Positions 1 through 7,533 of a stretch of 38,478 nucleotides of DNA are shown here, piece by piece. Positions within the stretch are counted from its first letter, which is position 1, and each line of letters begins with the position of its first letter. The stretch spans positions 1-38,478 of the forward strand of contig CAYFJE010000002.1 of NCBI GenBank assembly GCA_964343345.1, written 5' to 3'. A model generated the notes under the pieces. The model did no database searches. It worked only from the letters and a program-made list of their open reading frames with translations, and was not told where the DNA came from. Source of the stretch: UBA6624 sp964343345 [NCBI: uncultured bacterium] (GTDB lineage: Bacteria > UBP7 > UBA6624). Both the position numbers and the translations under genes were made by a program.

Positions 1-2
1 CC

Positions 3-932
3 GAGCCAACCCCCGAGCCAACACCCGAGCCAAGAAAAAACATCCAAGGCTCGCCTCAAAAGACCAAAGATATTAGGACAAGCCCTGCTGTTAGAAGGTA
101 TTCTCAAGAAAACGAAATCGACCTAACTTCAATCACCGGATCTGGACCAAACGGAAGAATCCAAATGAAAGACGTCTTGTCTTTTAAAAAGCCAAAAATA
201 TCTAAACTGGATACAAAATCTCCAAACAACACAGAAACAAGACAACCTATCAACAGTTCAATGGCTGCAATGGCAAAACATATGGTCAATTCAGTTTCAA
301 CGAGCCCACATTTTTTAATTGTTGACGAGGCTGATATGAGCGAAACTCTTGCTGTGTATAGAAATATGAAAGAAAAACTCAAAGAAAAGGGCGCAAGATT
401 GACCTTGATGAGTTTTTTTGTTAGAGCGGCAGCACAAGCACTCAAAGACTTTCCAAGGATGAACGTTTCTATTGACGGAGAAGAGTTAGTTACTAAAAAT
501 TACAGGAACATTGGGATGGCTGCAAGTGTGGGGGAAAGCTTAATTGTTCCAGTTATTAAAAATGCAGATTTTTTCAATCTTGAAAATCTTGCATTGGAGA
601 TTAACAGACTTGCCACTGCAGCACAAGAAAACAAATTGACAATGCAGGACATTACTGGAGGCACATTCACCATAACCAATGCTGGAATGTTTGGAGGACC
701 GCTGATGTCCGCACCGATAATCAACCAGCCAGAAGCGGGCATTTTAGGGATACACACAGTAAAAGAAAGAGCTGTTGTTGTAGACGGCAATGTCGTTGTT
801 AAACCAATGGTTTACATCTCTTTGTCAAGTGACCACAGGATGGTTGATGGTGTTCTTGCTGTAAGGTTTTTGTGCAGATTTAAAGAACTTCTTGAACACC
901 CAGGCCTTTTGGCTACAGGTCCAATTTCGTGA
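3..932 (+). CDS. Dihydrolipoamide acyltransferase (E2) of a 2-oxoacid dehydrogenase complex, 5'-truncated
   Basis: The frame is open from the first base of the window, so the N-terminal lipoyl domain lies outside it. What remains begins with a Glu-Pro-Thr-Pro linker repeat (bases 3-32). A peripheral subunit-binding domain follows (about 90-180), recognisable by TSPAVRRYS and ITGSGPNGRIQ. The acyltransferase core fills the rest. The catalytic H-x-x-x-D-G motif is intact, with His at 834-836 and Asp at 846-848. E2 moves the acyl group from lipoyl-lysine to CoA in the cytoplasm. The stop overlaps the GTG of the E3 gene, so the two are translationally coupled, and E1 genes are presumably upstream. 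Whether the substrate is pyruvate, 2-oxoglutarate or a branched-chain acid cannot be decided here. An internal ATG at 165 would cut the binding domain and is not the real start. Confidence 0.93.
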   Translation, partial: EPTPEPTPEPRKNIQGSPQKTKDIRTSPAVRRYSQENEIDLTSITGSGPNGRIQMKDVLSFKKPKISKLDTKSPNNTETRQPINSSMAAMAKHMVNSVSTSPHFLIVDEADMSETLAVYRNMKEKLKEKGARLTLMSFFVRAAAQALKDFPRMNVSIDGEELVTKNYRNIGMAASVGESLIVPVIKNADFFNLENLALEINRLATAAQENKLTMQDITGGTFTITNAGMFGGPLMSAPIINQPEAGILGIHTVKERAVVVDGNVVVKPMVYISLSSDHRMVDGVLAVRFLCRFKELLEHPGLLATGPIS

Positions 933-2305
933 AATACGACCTTGTTATTGTAGGAGCAGGTCCAGGCGGATATGTTTGTGCGATCAGGGCAGCTCAGCTT
1001 GGTTTGAAGGTTGCAGTTGTGGAAAAAGAAAGAGCAGGAGGAACTTGTTTAAATGTAGGGTGCATACCATCAAAAGCACTTTTAGATTCAACGGAGATAT
1101 TTTCAGAAGTTCAAGAAAACAACGAACACGGCATTGAAGCAAAAAATTTAAAAATAAATTGGAAAACCTTACAGCAAAGAAGGGAAGGGATAGTCGAAAA
1201 ACTAACCTCTGGTGTTGAATTTCTTCTTGCCAAATCAAAAATAGATTATTTCAAAGGCTGTGCCCAGGTCAAATCTCGTCACACCGTGATTGTGGGCAGA
1301 AACAACCTCGCAACAAAGAATGTTGTTTTGGCAACAGGTTCAACACCGATAGAGATACCCTTTTTACCTTTTGACGGATTACAAATAATCAATTCAACAG
1401 AAGCCCTTTCACAACCAAATATACCAAAAGAAATGGTTGTTATAGGTGGAGGGTATATTGGTTTGGAGATGGCAAGTGTTTATAACAGAGTAGGGACAAA
1501 AGTGACTGTAGTCGAAATGATGAACAGCATTGTCCCCTTGATGGACCCAGAGATCAGTAAACAGCTTAGGAAATCTTTAAAAAAGCAAGGCATCAAATTC
1601 AAAACATCAACCAAGGTAACAGGATCTAAAAAAACTAAAACCAAAATCATATTGAATGTTGAAAAAAACGGAAAAAAAGAGAAACAAACAACAGAACAAG
1701 TCCTTGTTGCTGTTGGAAGAAAGCCTAATGACGGCAACATTAATCTCAATGCTTTAGGGATAAAAAGAAACGAAAGGGGTTTTGTTGTTGTTGATGAAAA
1801 ACTGGAAACATCTCAAGAAGGGATTTATGCAATAGGAGATTTGGTTCCAGGACCAATGCTCGCACACAAAGCAAGTGAAGAAGGTGTTGTGGTTGCTGAA
1901 AGAGTTGCTGGTAAAAAAACAATACTTAATTACAGTTTGATACCATCAGTCGTTTACACACACCCAGAAGGTGCTTCTATTGGAAAAAACACACTTGAAC
2001 TCCAAAAAGCAGGCATAGAATTCAATACAGGTATGTTTCCATTTTCAGCATCCGGAAGAGCCATGGCTATCGGCTGTACAGAGGGATTTGTTAAGGTTTT
2101 GTCTGACAAAAAAACAGATACGGTTTTGGGAGTGCATATATTAGGGCCAAAAGCTTCCGAATTAATCGGAGAGGCCGCAATGGTCATGGGTTTCTGCGGA
2201 ACTGCTGAAGATGTTGGTGTTTTTATCCACGCTCATCCAACATTAAGCGAAGCTTTAAAAGAGGCCTCTCTTGAAGCTTCTGGACATGGAGCAATCCATA
2301 CTTAA
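929..2305 (+). CDS. lpdA: Dihydrolipoamide dehydrogenase (E3)
   Basis: This 458-residue protein has the usual E3 length. It shows the FAD-binding VGAGPGGYVCAIRAA near residue 8, the redox-active disulfide in GGTCLNVGCIPSKALL (Cys40, Cys45), an NAD-binding GGGYIGLEMAS, the second FAD motif YAIGDLVPGPMLAHKA, and the C-terminal catalytic dyad His436/Glu441 in HAHPTLSEALKEA. E3 reoxidises dihydrolipoyl groups of the E2 core with NAD+. The GTG start overlaps the E2 stop, which makes it the partner of the preceding gene. The active-site cysteines are intact here, in contrast to the cysteine-depleted Hdr-like operon about 1 kb downstream. Confidence 0.96.
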   Translation: MKYDLVIVGAGPGGYVCAIRAAQLGLKVAVVEKERAGGTCLNVGCIPSKALLDSTEIFSEVQENNEHGIEAKNLKINWKTLQQRREGIVEKLTSGVEFLLAKSKIDYFKGCAQVKSRHTVIVGRNNLATKNVVLATGSTPIEIPFLPFDGLQIINSTEALSQPNIPKEMVVIGGGYIGLEMASVYNRVGTKVTVVEMMNSIVPLMDPEISKQLRKSLKKQGIKFKTSTKVTGSKKTKTKIILNVEKNGKKEKQTTEQVLVAVGRKPNDGNINLNALGIKRNERGFVVVDEKLETSQEGIYAIGDLVPGPMLAHKASEEGVVVAERVAGKKTILNYSLIPSVVYTHPEGASIGKNTLELQKAGIEFNTGMFPFSASGRAMAIGCTEGFVKVLSDKKTDTVLGVHILGPKASELIGEAAMVMGFCGTAEDVGVFIHAHPTLSEALKEASLEASGHGAIHT

Positions 2306-2312
2306 GGAGAAT

Positions 2313-2495
2313 ATGATGTTTAAATTAATTTTTGCTTTAGGACCGATGGAGATTGGTTTAATAGCACTAGTTGTCTTGGTGCTTTTTGGTCCAAAAAAGG
2401 TTACAGAATTTGCAAGATCGCTTGGAAGAACAAGTGGTGAATTCAAGAAAGGTCTTGAAGAGGGAAAAAAAAGCACAAAAGACAAAGACGAATAG
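2313..2495 (+). CDS. tatA: Sec-independent protein translocase subunit TatA
   Basis: A 60-residue protein with the TatA/E architecture: a short N-terminus with GPMEIG, one membrane helix (about residues 11-24), the FGPKK hinge, an amphipathic helix (VTEFARSLGRTSGEFKKGL) and a charged lysine-rich tail. TatA oligomers form the translocation passage for folded proteins. The AAGGAGA just after the lpdA stop (2304-2310) favours ATG 2313 or the adjacent ATG 2316. An in-frame ATG at 2271 lies inside lpdA and would add 14 residues ahead of the membrane helix. It sits nine bases before tatC, so the two are probably co-transcribed. TatA and TatE cannot be separated by sequence alone. Confidence 0.93.
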   Translation: MMFKLIFALGPMEIGLIALVVLVLFGPKKVTEFARSLGRTSGEFKKGLEEGKKSTKDKDE

Positions 2496-2504
2496 TTAAA
2501 AAAA

Positions 2505-3215
2505 ATGGAAGACAAAAAAATGTCTTTGTCCGAACATGTTTCAGATTTACAAAAAACAATTTTAAGAAGTTTAGTTTTCTGGATATCAGCTTCTGCCTTT
2601 CTTTCTTTTTTCCATGAATTCCTTTTAAAACACTTACAAGAACCATTAAAACAAGTAGGAATAGATTCACTAGTTGTTTTATCCCCGCAAGAAGGCTTTC
2701 TTATCCCCATCAAATTAGTTTTAATGTGCGGTTTTATAGTTGCCTCACCGTTAATTGTTCGTGAAATTGCTCTTTTTGCATGGCCTGCTCTAAAAAAAAC
2801 AGAAAGAAAGACTTTTCAAATTTTTGTGATTCCAGCTTTTCTAATCGCAATCCTAGGCGCTTTTTTTTGCTGGGAAGTTCTAATTCCTGTTTCTGTTGGT
2901 TTTCTTTTCAAAACAACAACTTCAAATCAATTAGATCCAACATGGACACTTCAACACTGGTTCAATTTTATCCAGTCAATGATGCTTGCTGCAGTTGTTG
3001 CATTTCAACTTCCAATAGTAATGGGAATTCTTGCAAAATTAAGGTTAATAACTTCCAAAATAGTTAAAAAAAACGGTCCTTATGCAATTGTTTTTCTTTT
3101 AATAATTTCAGGTTTTATCACTCCACCAGATGTTGTTACCCAGGTTATTATTGCCATACCCTTGATAGCTCTTTTTTACCTCAGTGTTTTCATAGTGAAA
3201 ATAAACGAAGGCTAA
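2505..3215 (+). CDS. tatC: Sec-independent protein translocase subunit TatC
   Basis: A 236-residue polytopic membrane protein with TatC landmarks in order: the N-terminal SLSEHVSDLQKTIL (equivalent of the L-x-H-L-x-E-L-R region), the periplasmic SPQEGFLIPIKL, FQLPIVMG in the central part, and ITPPDVVTQ before the last helices. Six hydrophobic segments can be seen. TatC is the receptor for twin-arginine signal peptides. No tatB is visible, so the system may be a minimal TatA-TatC type, or tatB may lie elsewhere. No obvious twin-arginine signal was seen in the neighbouring genes. About 70 bases without a gene separate it from the Hdr-like operon. Confidence 0.95.
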   Translation: MEDKKMSLSEHVSDLQKTILRSLVFWISASAFLSFFHEFLLKHLQEPLKQVGIDSLVVLSPQEGFLIPIKLVLMCGFIVASPLIVREIALFAWPALKKTERKTFQIFVIPAFLIAILGAFFCWEVLIPVSVGFLFKTTTSNQLDPTWTLQHWFNFIQSMMLAAVVAFQLPIVMGILAKLRLITSKIVKKNGPYAIVFLLIISGFITPPDVVTQVIIAIPLIALFYLSVFIVKINEG

Positions 3216-3286
3216 AAAGGTAAAGAATGACATCTTTTCAATAGAATTAAAAGGTTTTAGATTTCAAAAAAAACGGAGGAAGAATT

Positions 3287-5611
3287 ATGGCAAGAATTGG
3301 TGTTTTTCTTAGCGAAGAGGGTAAAAGCCTACACCCATTAGACCTAAAGGCAATTTCTGACAAGCTCATTAAGAACGTTCAGGAAGTAAGTAACGTGTTT
3401 ATACACGAGGACCTTAATACCATAGAAGGCCTAGAGGCGATGGAGAGGCAGATAAAGGAACAAAACATCGGTTATGTTGTTATTGGTTGCGGATCTGTCG
3501 ACAAAAGAGAGGAGACCATTAGGACAACACTTAAAAAAGCAGGAATAAACGAATATCTTTTAGAGGTCGTGAATTTAAAAGAAATGGTTGCAAGCGTTCA
3601 TAACGATGAGCCTGAAAAAGCTAACGAGAAAGCGTTCCACCTAATACAAACAGCTGTAATGAAAGCCGAAAAAGGTAAACCGCTCAACGAAACACCAATG
3701 AGGGTAGAACAACAGGTTTTAGTTGTTGGCGGAGGTGTTGCAGGAATGTCCGCCTCTTTAAGAATTGCCGACGCCGGATACAGTGTTGTTTTGGTAGAAA
3801 AGGCACCTGCTCTTGGAGGGCGTGTTGCACTTTTGAAAAACCTTTGGCCAAAATTGGAAGAGGCGGAGGACTTGATGAGAAACCTTTCTATAAGGTGCCA
3901 CCAACACGAAAATATTGTTTTGTATGACTACTCCGAAGTTAAATCAGTTTCAGGAGTTAGAGGGGATTTTGATATTGAGATTTCAAAAAAACCCAGGTAT
4001 GTTGACAGCCAAAAAATAGATAATTTTGAAAAAATAACAGCAGAACTAACACAAGATTTTCCAAACAAGTACGGACCAAGCAATTCTTCAGCAAAAGTTT
4101 TATATCAACCATATCCAGGATGTGTTCCGCCGTTGTTTTTGATTGATCCAGAGCACATAAATCATCCAGAGGTAAAAAAATTAATCACACTTGTTCCAGA
4201 CGGAACTGTTGACACGTCAGAAAAAGAAAAAATTGTTCATGAAAAGGTCGGAGCAATCATTATGGCTTTCGGAGCACAGATGATGGATGTTTCAAAACTC
4301 ACAAACCTGACCTCAGCAAAAAACAAAAATGTTGTTACAGCCATGCATTTTGAATCAAACACACAGGCGGAAGAGGATTCCGAAGCCGTTCTCTGGGTTG
4401 TAGATGCTGGAAGCAATGATCCAAAAAGAGGGGTTCCTTATGCTTCAGAAGTTCCACTCATGACATCTGTCAAACAGGCTATCTCTGTTAAAAAATCTTC
4501 AAAAGACAAAACAAGAACAGTGGTAATCTATTCAGACAGACGATCAAGAACAAAAGGGTATGAAGAGTTTTTAAAAACTGCTGAACAAAAATACAAAATC
4601 GAGATGATTAGAGGGGCGGTTTCAAAAGTAACATCTCAAACGAATGGTCTTTCTGTAAGTTTTCACAATTTAATCCAAGGAGAAGAGCAGCAGATTTCAG
4701 CATCAAAAGTTGTTTTGGCTACAGAAATATCTCCATCTCCAGATACAAAAAATCTTGCAGAAATTATGGATATAGGTTGCGATAATTCAGGATTCCTCTC
4801 AGAGACCCACGCTTCCCTAGACCCTTGCTCAACGAGCAATTCCGGAGTTTTTGTTTGCGGTGACTGTGCATCTCCTGGAGATATTCGCGCTGCTGTTTTG
4901 ACAGCTGAGTCAGCGGTTGCTAAAGCTTTGGCAGTTCTTGGTAAAAAAACAGGAGAGCCATATAGGCTTAAGCAAAAAGATGATAAATTAGCTAGATTCG
5001 ATAATTCTGCACAAACCGTTTCCCCTGAAAGTTTTCAAAAAAACGAAGAAGGAGGAATGAGTTACACACGACTAAATACCGTTTTTGGAAAAACAGAAAG
5101 TGGAGCATCGGTTCCAGCATCTCCGACAAGAAATATCGAATTGCATGGGTGGGAGTTGGCGAAATCAATTGCTGAAATTGAAAACATATGGAGCAATCAA
5201 GTGGAAAATTCTTCTTGGGAGCCAAAAATAACAGGGTTTGCTTCTCAACATGGGGGCTATCCACTTTTGGAGACACTCGGAAGGGAGGAAATCTCATATT
5301 CCCCGTGCTATAGGTTTTTACGTATAAGATCAACAGCTCATCTAGACCCCCTTCTCGTCTTGAAAAGTTTTTTCAATGGAGCCGACGGAGTCTTTATTGT
5401 TGGGGGGCCCTTAGGAAGGGGAAAATTCCATACTGACAATTATCTTGCGAAAAGAAGGTTTAAAGCTCTTGAAGGAGTTTTGGATGCTGGAGGTATAGAG
5501 TCAGAAAGAGTGAAGATTCTTTTTATGGACTCTCACCAGGTTGACGAGGTAGCGCAACATTTGAAAGATTTTCACAACACACTTTCAGACTTGGGGCCAT
5601 TGGGTATTTGA
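3287..5611 (+). CDS. HdrA-MvhD fusion-like flavoprotein lacking iron-sulfur cysteines
   Basis: A 774-residue protein collinear with heterodisulfide reductase subunit A fused to an MvhD domain. Residues 1-130 are the N-terminal HdrA domain. The FAD-binding GGGVAGM is at 148-154, with EKAPALGGR after it. ISKKPRYVD (232-240) and VGAIIMAFG (321-329) frame the insert that normally carries two 4Fe-4S clusters. GVFVCGDCASPGDI is the FAD-closing motif, and residues 644-760 are MvhD-like (WEPKITGF, NGADGV). The cluster cysteines are replaced: Ser9/Glu11 for C-x-C-G, Glu192/Asp195 for the inner pair, Ile244/Phe247/Ile250/Leu254 for the first ferredoxin motif, and Val296/Leu299/Val303 in the second. In MvhD they become Ser653/Gly656, Ser682, Gly707 and Gly712. 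The GGAGGA at 3275-3280 sets the start. FAD binding is likely kept; the function is unknown. These assignments rest on my recollection of family motifs, not on a computed alignment. Confidence 0.82.
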   Translation: MARIGVFLSEEGKSLHPLDLKAISDKLIKNVQEVSNVFIHEDLNTIEGLEAMERQIKEQNIGYVVIGCGSVDKREETIRTTLKKAGINEYLLEVVNLKEMVASVHNDEPEKANEKAFHLIQTAVMKAEKGKPLNETPMRVEQQVLVVGGGVAGMSASLRIADAGYSVVLVEKAPALGGRVALLKNLWPKLEEAEDLMRNLSIRCHQHENIVLYDYSEVKSVSGVRGDFDIEISKKPRYVDSQKIDNFEKITAELTQDFPNKYGPSNSSAKVLYQPYPGCVPPLFLIDPEHINHPEVKKLITLVPDGTVDTSEKEKIVHEKVGAIIMAFGAQMMDVSKLTNLTSAKNKNVVTAMHFESNTQAEEDSEAVLWVVDAGSNDPKRGVPYASEVPLMTSVKQAISVKKSSKDKTRTVVIYSDRRSRTKGYEEFLKTAEQKYKIEMIRGAVSKVTSQTNGLSVSFHNLIQGEEQQISASKVVLATEISPSPDTKNLAEIMDIGCDNSGFLSETHASLDPCSTSNSGVFVCGDCASPGDIRAAVLTAESAVAKALAVLGKKTGEPYRLKQKDDKLARFDNSAQTVSPESFQKNEEGGMSYTRLNTVFGKTESGASVPASPTRNIELHGWELAKSIAEIENIWSNQVENSSWEPKITGFASQHGGYPLLETLGREEISYSPCYRFLRIRSTAHLDPLLVLKSFFNGADGVFIVGGPLGRGKFHTDNYLAKRRFKALEGVLDAGGIESERVKILFMDSHQVDEVAQHLKDFHNTLSDLGPLGI

Positions 5612-5614
5612 TAA

Positions 5615-6508
5615 ATGAATGAAATGAGAATAACAATACAAAGAGAAGCCAGAAGGCTTTTGCAACTCGAACGAGTGAGTGTTGTTATAGGTTATGAAAC
5701 AGGGCCGTATCCAGGAACGACATCTCCTTGTTTTGCTTTTACCCCAGATGATGCTCAAAGAATAGTTTTTAATAGTTTTTCAGCAATGAATTTAGCTGTT
5801 TATTTGCCAGGAATTACTGGAAATGTTGGAATAGTGGCAACTCCAGCAACTGTAAGATCTATCAAAGAGCTCGAAAAAGACGGCCTTGTAAAGAGACAAA
5901 ATATTCATATTATTGGCGTTAGGTTTCCAGGGATACTAGATCCAAGAAAGCTTTCCGTGAATCGAGAGAACGAAAACACACTTTCTGTAAATGAACACCC
6001 CGAGGCTCTTTGGGATTGGGCCCTACATGACCTTTACGAGGTTCCATCTGAATACGATATCCTTGTTGAGCCAAGATGGATGAGCGAGTTGGACAAGCAA
6101 AAGAAATTGCAGAAGCCGATTTTGTCTCGTACTAATGTTGAACGACTTCAACAAATGACACATAAAGAAAGAAGGGCTTATTGGTTGCAATATTTTGAAG
6201 AAAACAAACACCCTGACCACAACAAAAACCTTTTTCCTTCAACATATGCTGGAGGAGACCATTTGGAGAAATTCAAATACATAAAGTCAACTTACAGTTC
6301 TAGTGAGTTGTTTTATGAACATCTTTCTTGGGTTTACCAATCTATGGGCCGTGCATCTGGTTTTGATTTGTCCGACTTGACCGAAGAGCCAACAAAGATA
6401 CCCCTCTCCACCCTTAGAGCATGGGCTGCAAGAGAGTTTAGGAGAAACTTTGATTACAGGCCGGGTTTTGACGACACAAACCCCTTATTGAAGAAGGAAA
6501 GTTTATGA
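5615..6508 (+). CDS. FrhB/FdhB-like 4Fe-4S dicluster family protein, cluster cysteines lost
   Basis: A 297-residue protein resembling the ferredoxin-type subunits with an FrhB-like core found next to HdrA in anaerobes. Retained landmarks are VVIGYETG (23-30), NLAVYLPGITGNVGIVA (59-75), the IIGV of IIGVRFPG (99-106), EYDILVE (146-152), RRAYWLQYF (186-194), MGRASGF (244-250) and IPL (262-264). At ligand positions of related proteins I read Ala78 (G-C-D motif), Phe104 (V-P-C), Asn197/Pro200/Asn203/Phe207 with Thr210/Ala212 (first ferredoxin motif), and Ala247/Phe250/Ser253 (second motif). Only one cysteine (Cys39) remains in the whole protein. It starts three bases after the previous stop and overlaps the next gene by ATGA, so it is an obligate operon member. 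The start may instead be the ATG at 5624. Catalytic role unknown. Confidence 0.7.
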   Translation: MNEMRITIQREARRLLQLERVSVVIGYETGPYPGTTSPCFAFTPDDAQRIVFNSFSAMNLAVYLPGITGNVGIVATPATVRSIKELEKDGLVKRQNIHIIGVRFPGILDPRKLSVNRENENTLSVNEHPEALWDWALHDLYEVPSEYDILVEPRWMSELDKQKKLQKPILSRTNVERLQQMTHKERRAYWLQYFEENKHPDHNKNLFPSTYAGGDHLEKFKYIKSTYSSSELFYEHLSWVYQSMGRASGFDLSDLTEEPTKIPLSTLRAWAAREFRRNFDYRPGFDDTNPLLKKESL

Positions 6509-7533
6509 CAATGAATAATTATGTTTTGTCAAAAGCCAAACTCAAATATTGGCTTGAGGATATAAGAAGGCGTAATGAGCTTTGGGCTCCCGTTGGAGAG
6601 AGAGATTCAGTGAGTTATTTAAAGAATCCAAAAGGCGAAGATGTAGCAACAGAATTCACAAATAGTTTAGATTGTCCTAAATACATCTTTTCTCCACAGC
6701 AAGATCCAATTTGTAATTTTGAAATCAAGGGAAGAGGAGAGGTTGTTGTGGAGGAAATTAAACCCGATACAACACCAAGAGTTGTTTTTGGACTTAGGCC
6801 ACCAGATGTTAGAGGTCTTGAAATCATGGACGCATATCTTCTAAAAGACAAGGTTGATGAAAGATACAAGGCAAAAAGAGACAATACGACAGTAGTTTCT
6901 TTAGGCTATCACAATCCCGCACCGTGTTGTTTTGCTGAGGCTGTTGGTGTCGATTTGTTTCCAAAAAAAGGTTCGGATATTCTTTTAACAGATCTTGGAA
7001 GAAGCTACTATGTTGAAACTCTTTCTGAAGAAGGAGAAAATCTTGTTTCCGAACACTTCAACGAAGCAGACGACATTGTTCGAAACGAAGCATGGGATAT
7101 CCAAAAAAGATCGAAAGGAACAACAGACTTCGATTTACATTTAGACAAATGGAAAGATTTTACAGACAGTGAAATATACACATTGCCTTATTGGGACGAG
7201 ATATATTTAGGGGTAATAGCTGACTCTGTAGCTACACGTTATTTTTATTCTGGAACATATTTTAAAATTGTTGATGTGTCTAAAGGTACTCGTGGTACAA
7301 GATATAAAACATGGACAACAATGTATTCACCCAACTTTTCTGTCTTGCCCAACGGGTATGATTACAAACCAAGCTTAAAAGAAAAATTCAAGGATTGGAT
7401 ATTAGAAATGTTTCACTTTTTTCCAAAACGACACGGCTTTATTGGGTGTTCCGGAGCACATAGATGTATTGCTGGAATGACAACAAAACATGACATCAGA
7501 AAAATAATTGCAAACGTGGATTTTGGGACATGA
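6505..7533 (+). CDS. AsrA/hydrogenase-beta-like dicluster family protein, mostly cysteine-stripped
   Basis: A 342-residue protein of the family of anaerobic sulfite reductase subunit A and NiFe-hydrogenase beta subunits. FGLRPPDVRGLEIMDAYL (95-112) matches the family F-G-x-R-P-C-D motif with Cys changed to Pro100. YKAKRDNT (121-128) and ILLTDLGRSYYVE (159-171) are conserved. The first ferredoxin motif region (about 234-252, YLGVIAD...YFYSGTYF) has no cysteine at all. In the second (GFIGCSGAHRCIAGMTTKHDIRK, 311-333) Cys315 and Cys321 survive, while the other two ligands are Ala318 and Met325. Two of four ligands would not hold a normal 4Fe-4S cluster. An AAGGA upstream and ATGA overlaps with both neighbours place it firmly in the operon. 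The good preservation of non-ligand residues argues against a pseudogene. Confidence 0.72.
   Translation: MTMNNYVLSKAKLKYWLEDIRRRNELWAPVGERDSVSYLKNPKGEDVATEFTNSLDCPKYIFSPQQDPICNFEIKGRGEVVVEEIKPDTTPRVVFGLRPPDVRGLEIMDAYLLKDKVDERYKAKRDNTTVVSLGYHNPAPCCFAEAVGVDLFPKKGSDILLTDLGRSYYVETLSEEGENLVSEHFNEADDIVRNEAWDIQKRSKGTTDFDLHLDKWKDFTDSEIYTLPYWDEIYLGVIADSVATRYFYSGTYFKIVDVSKGTRGTRYKTWTTMYSPNFSVLPNGYDYKPSLKEKFKDWILEMFHFFPKRHGFIGCSGAHRCIAGMTTKHDIRKIIANVDFGT

Noticed and set aside
1-32. Short tandem repeat at the left edge (GAGCCAAC-type units)
   Set aside because: It encodes the Glu-Pro-Thr-Pro linker between E2 domains, a normal feature, and not an intergenic repeat.
3216-3286. Promoter for the Hdr-like operon (TAGAAT at 3242-3247)
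   Set aside because: A -10-like box exists, but no -35 at suitable spacing was found, so it is not listed as a feature.
6615-6884. Opposite-strand open frames inside the Hdr-like genes and elsewhere
   Set aside because: They are shadows of the coding strand without family motifs or start signals.
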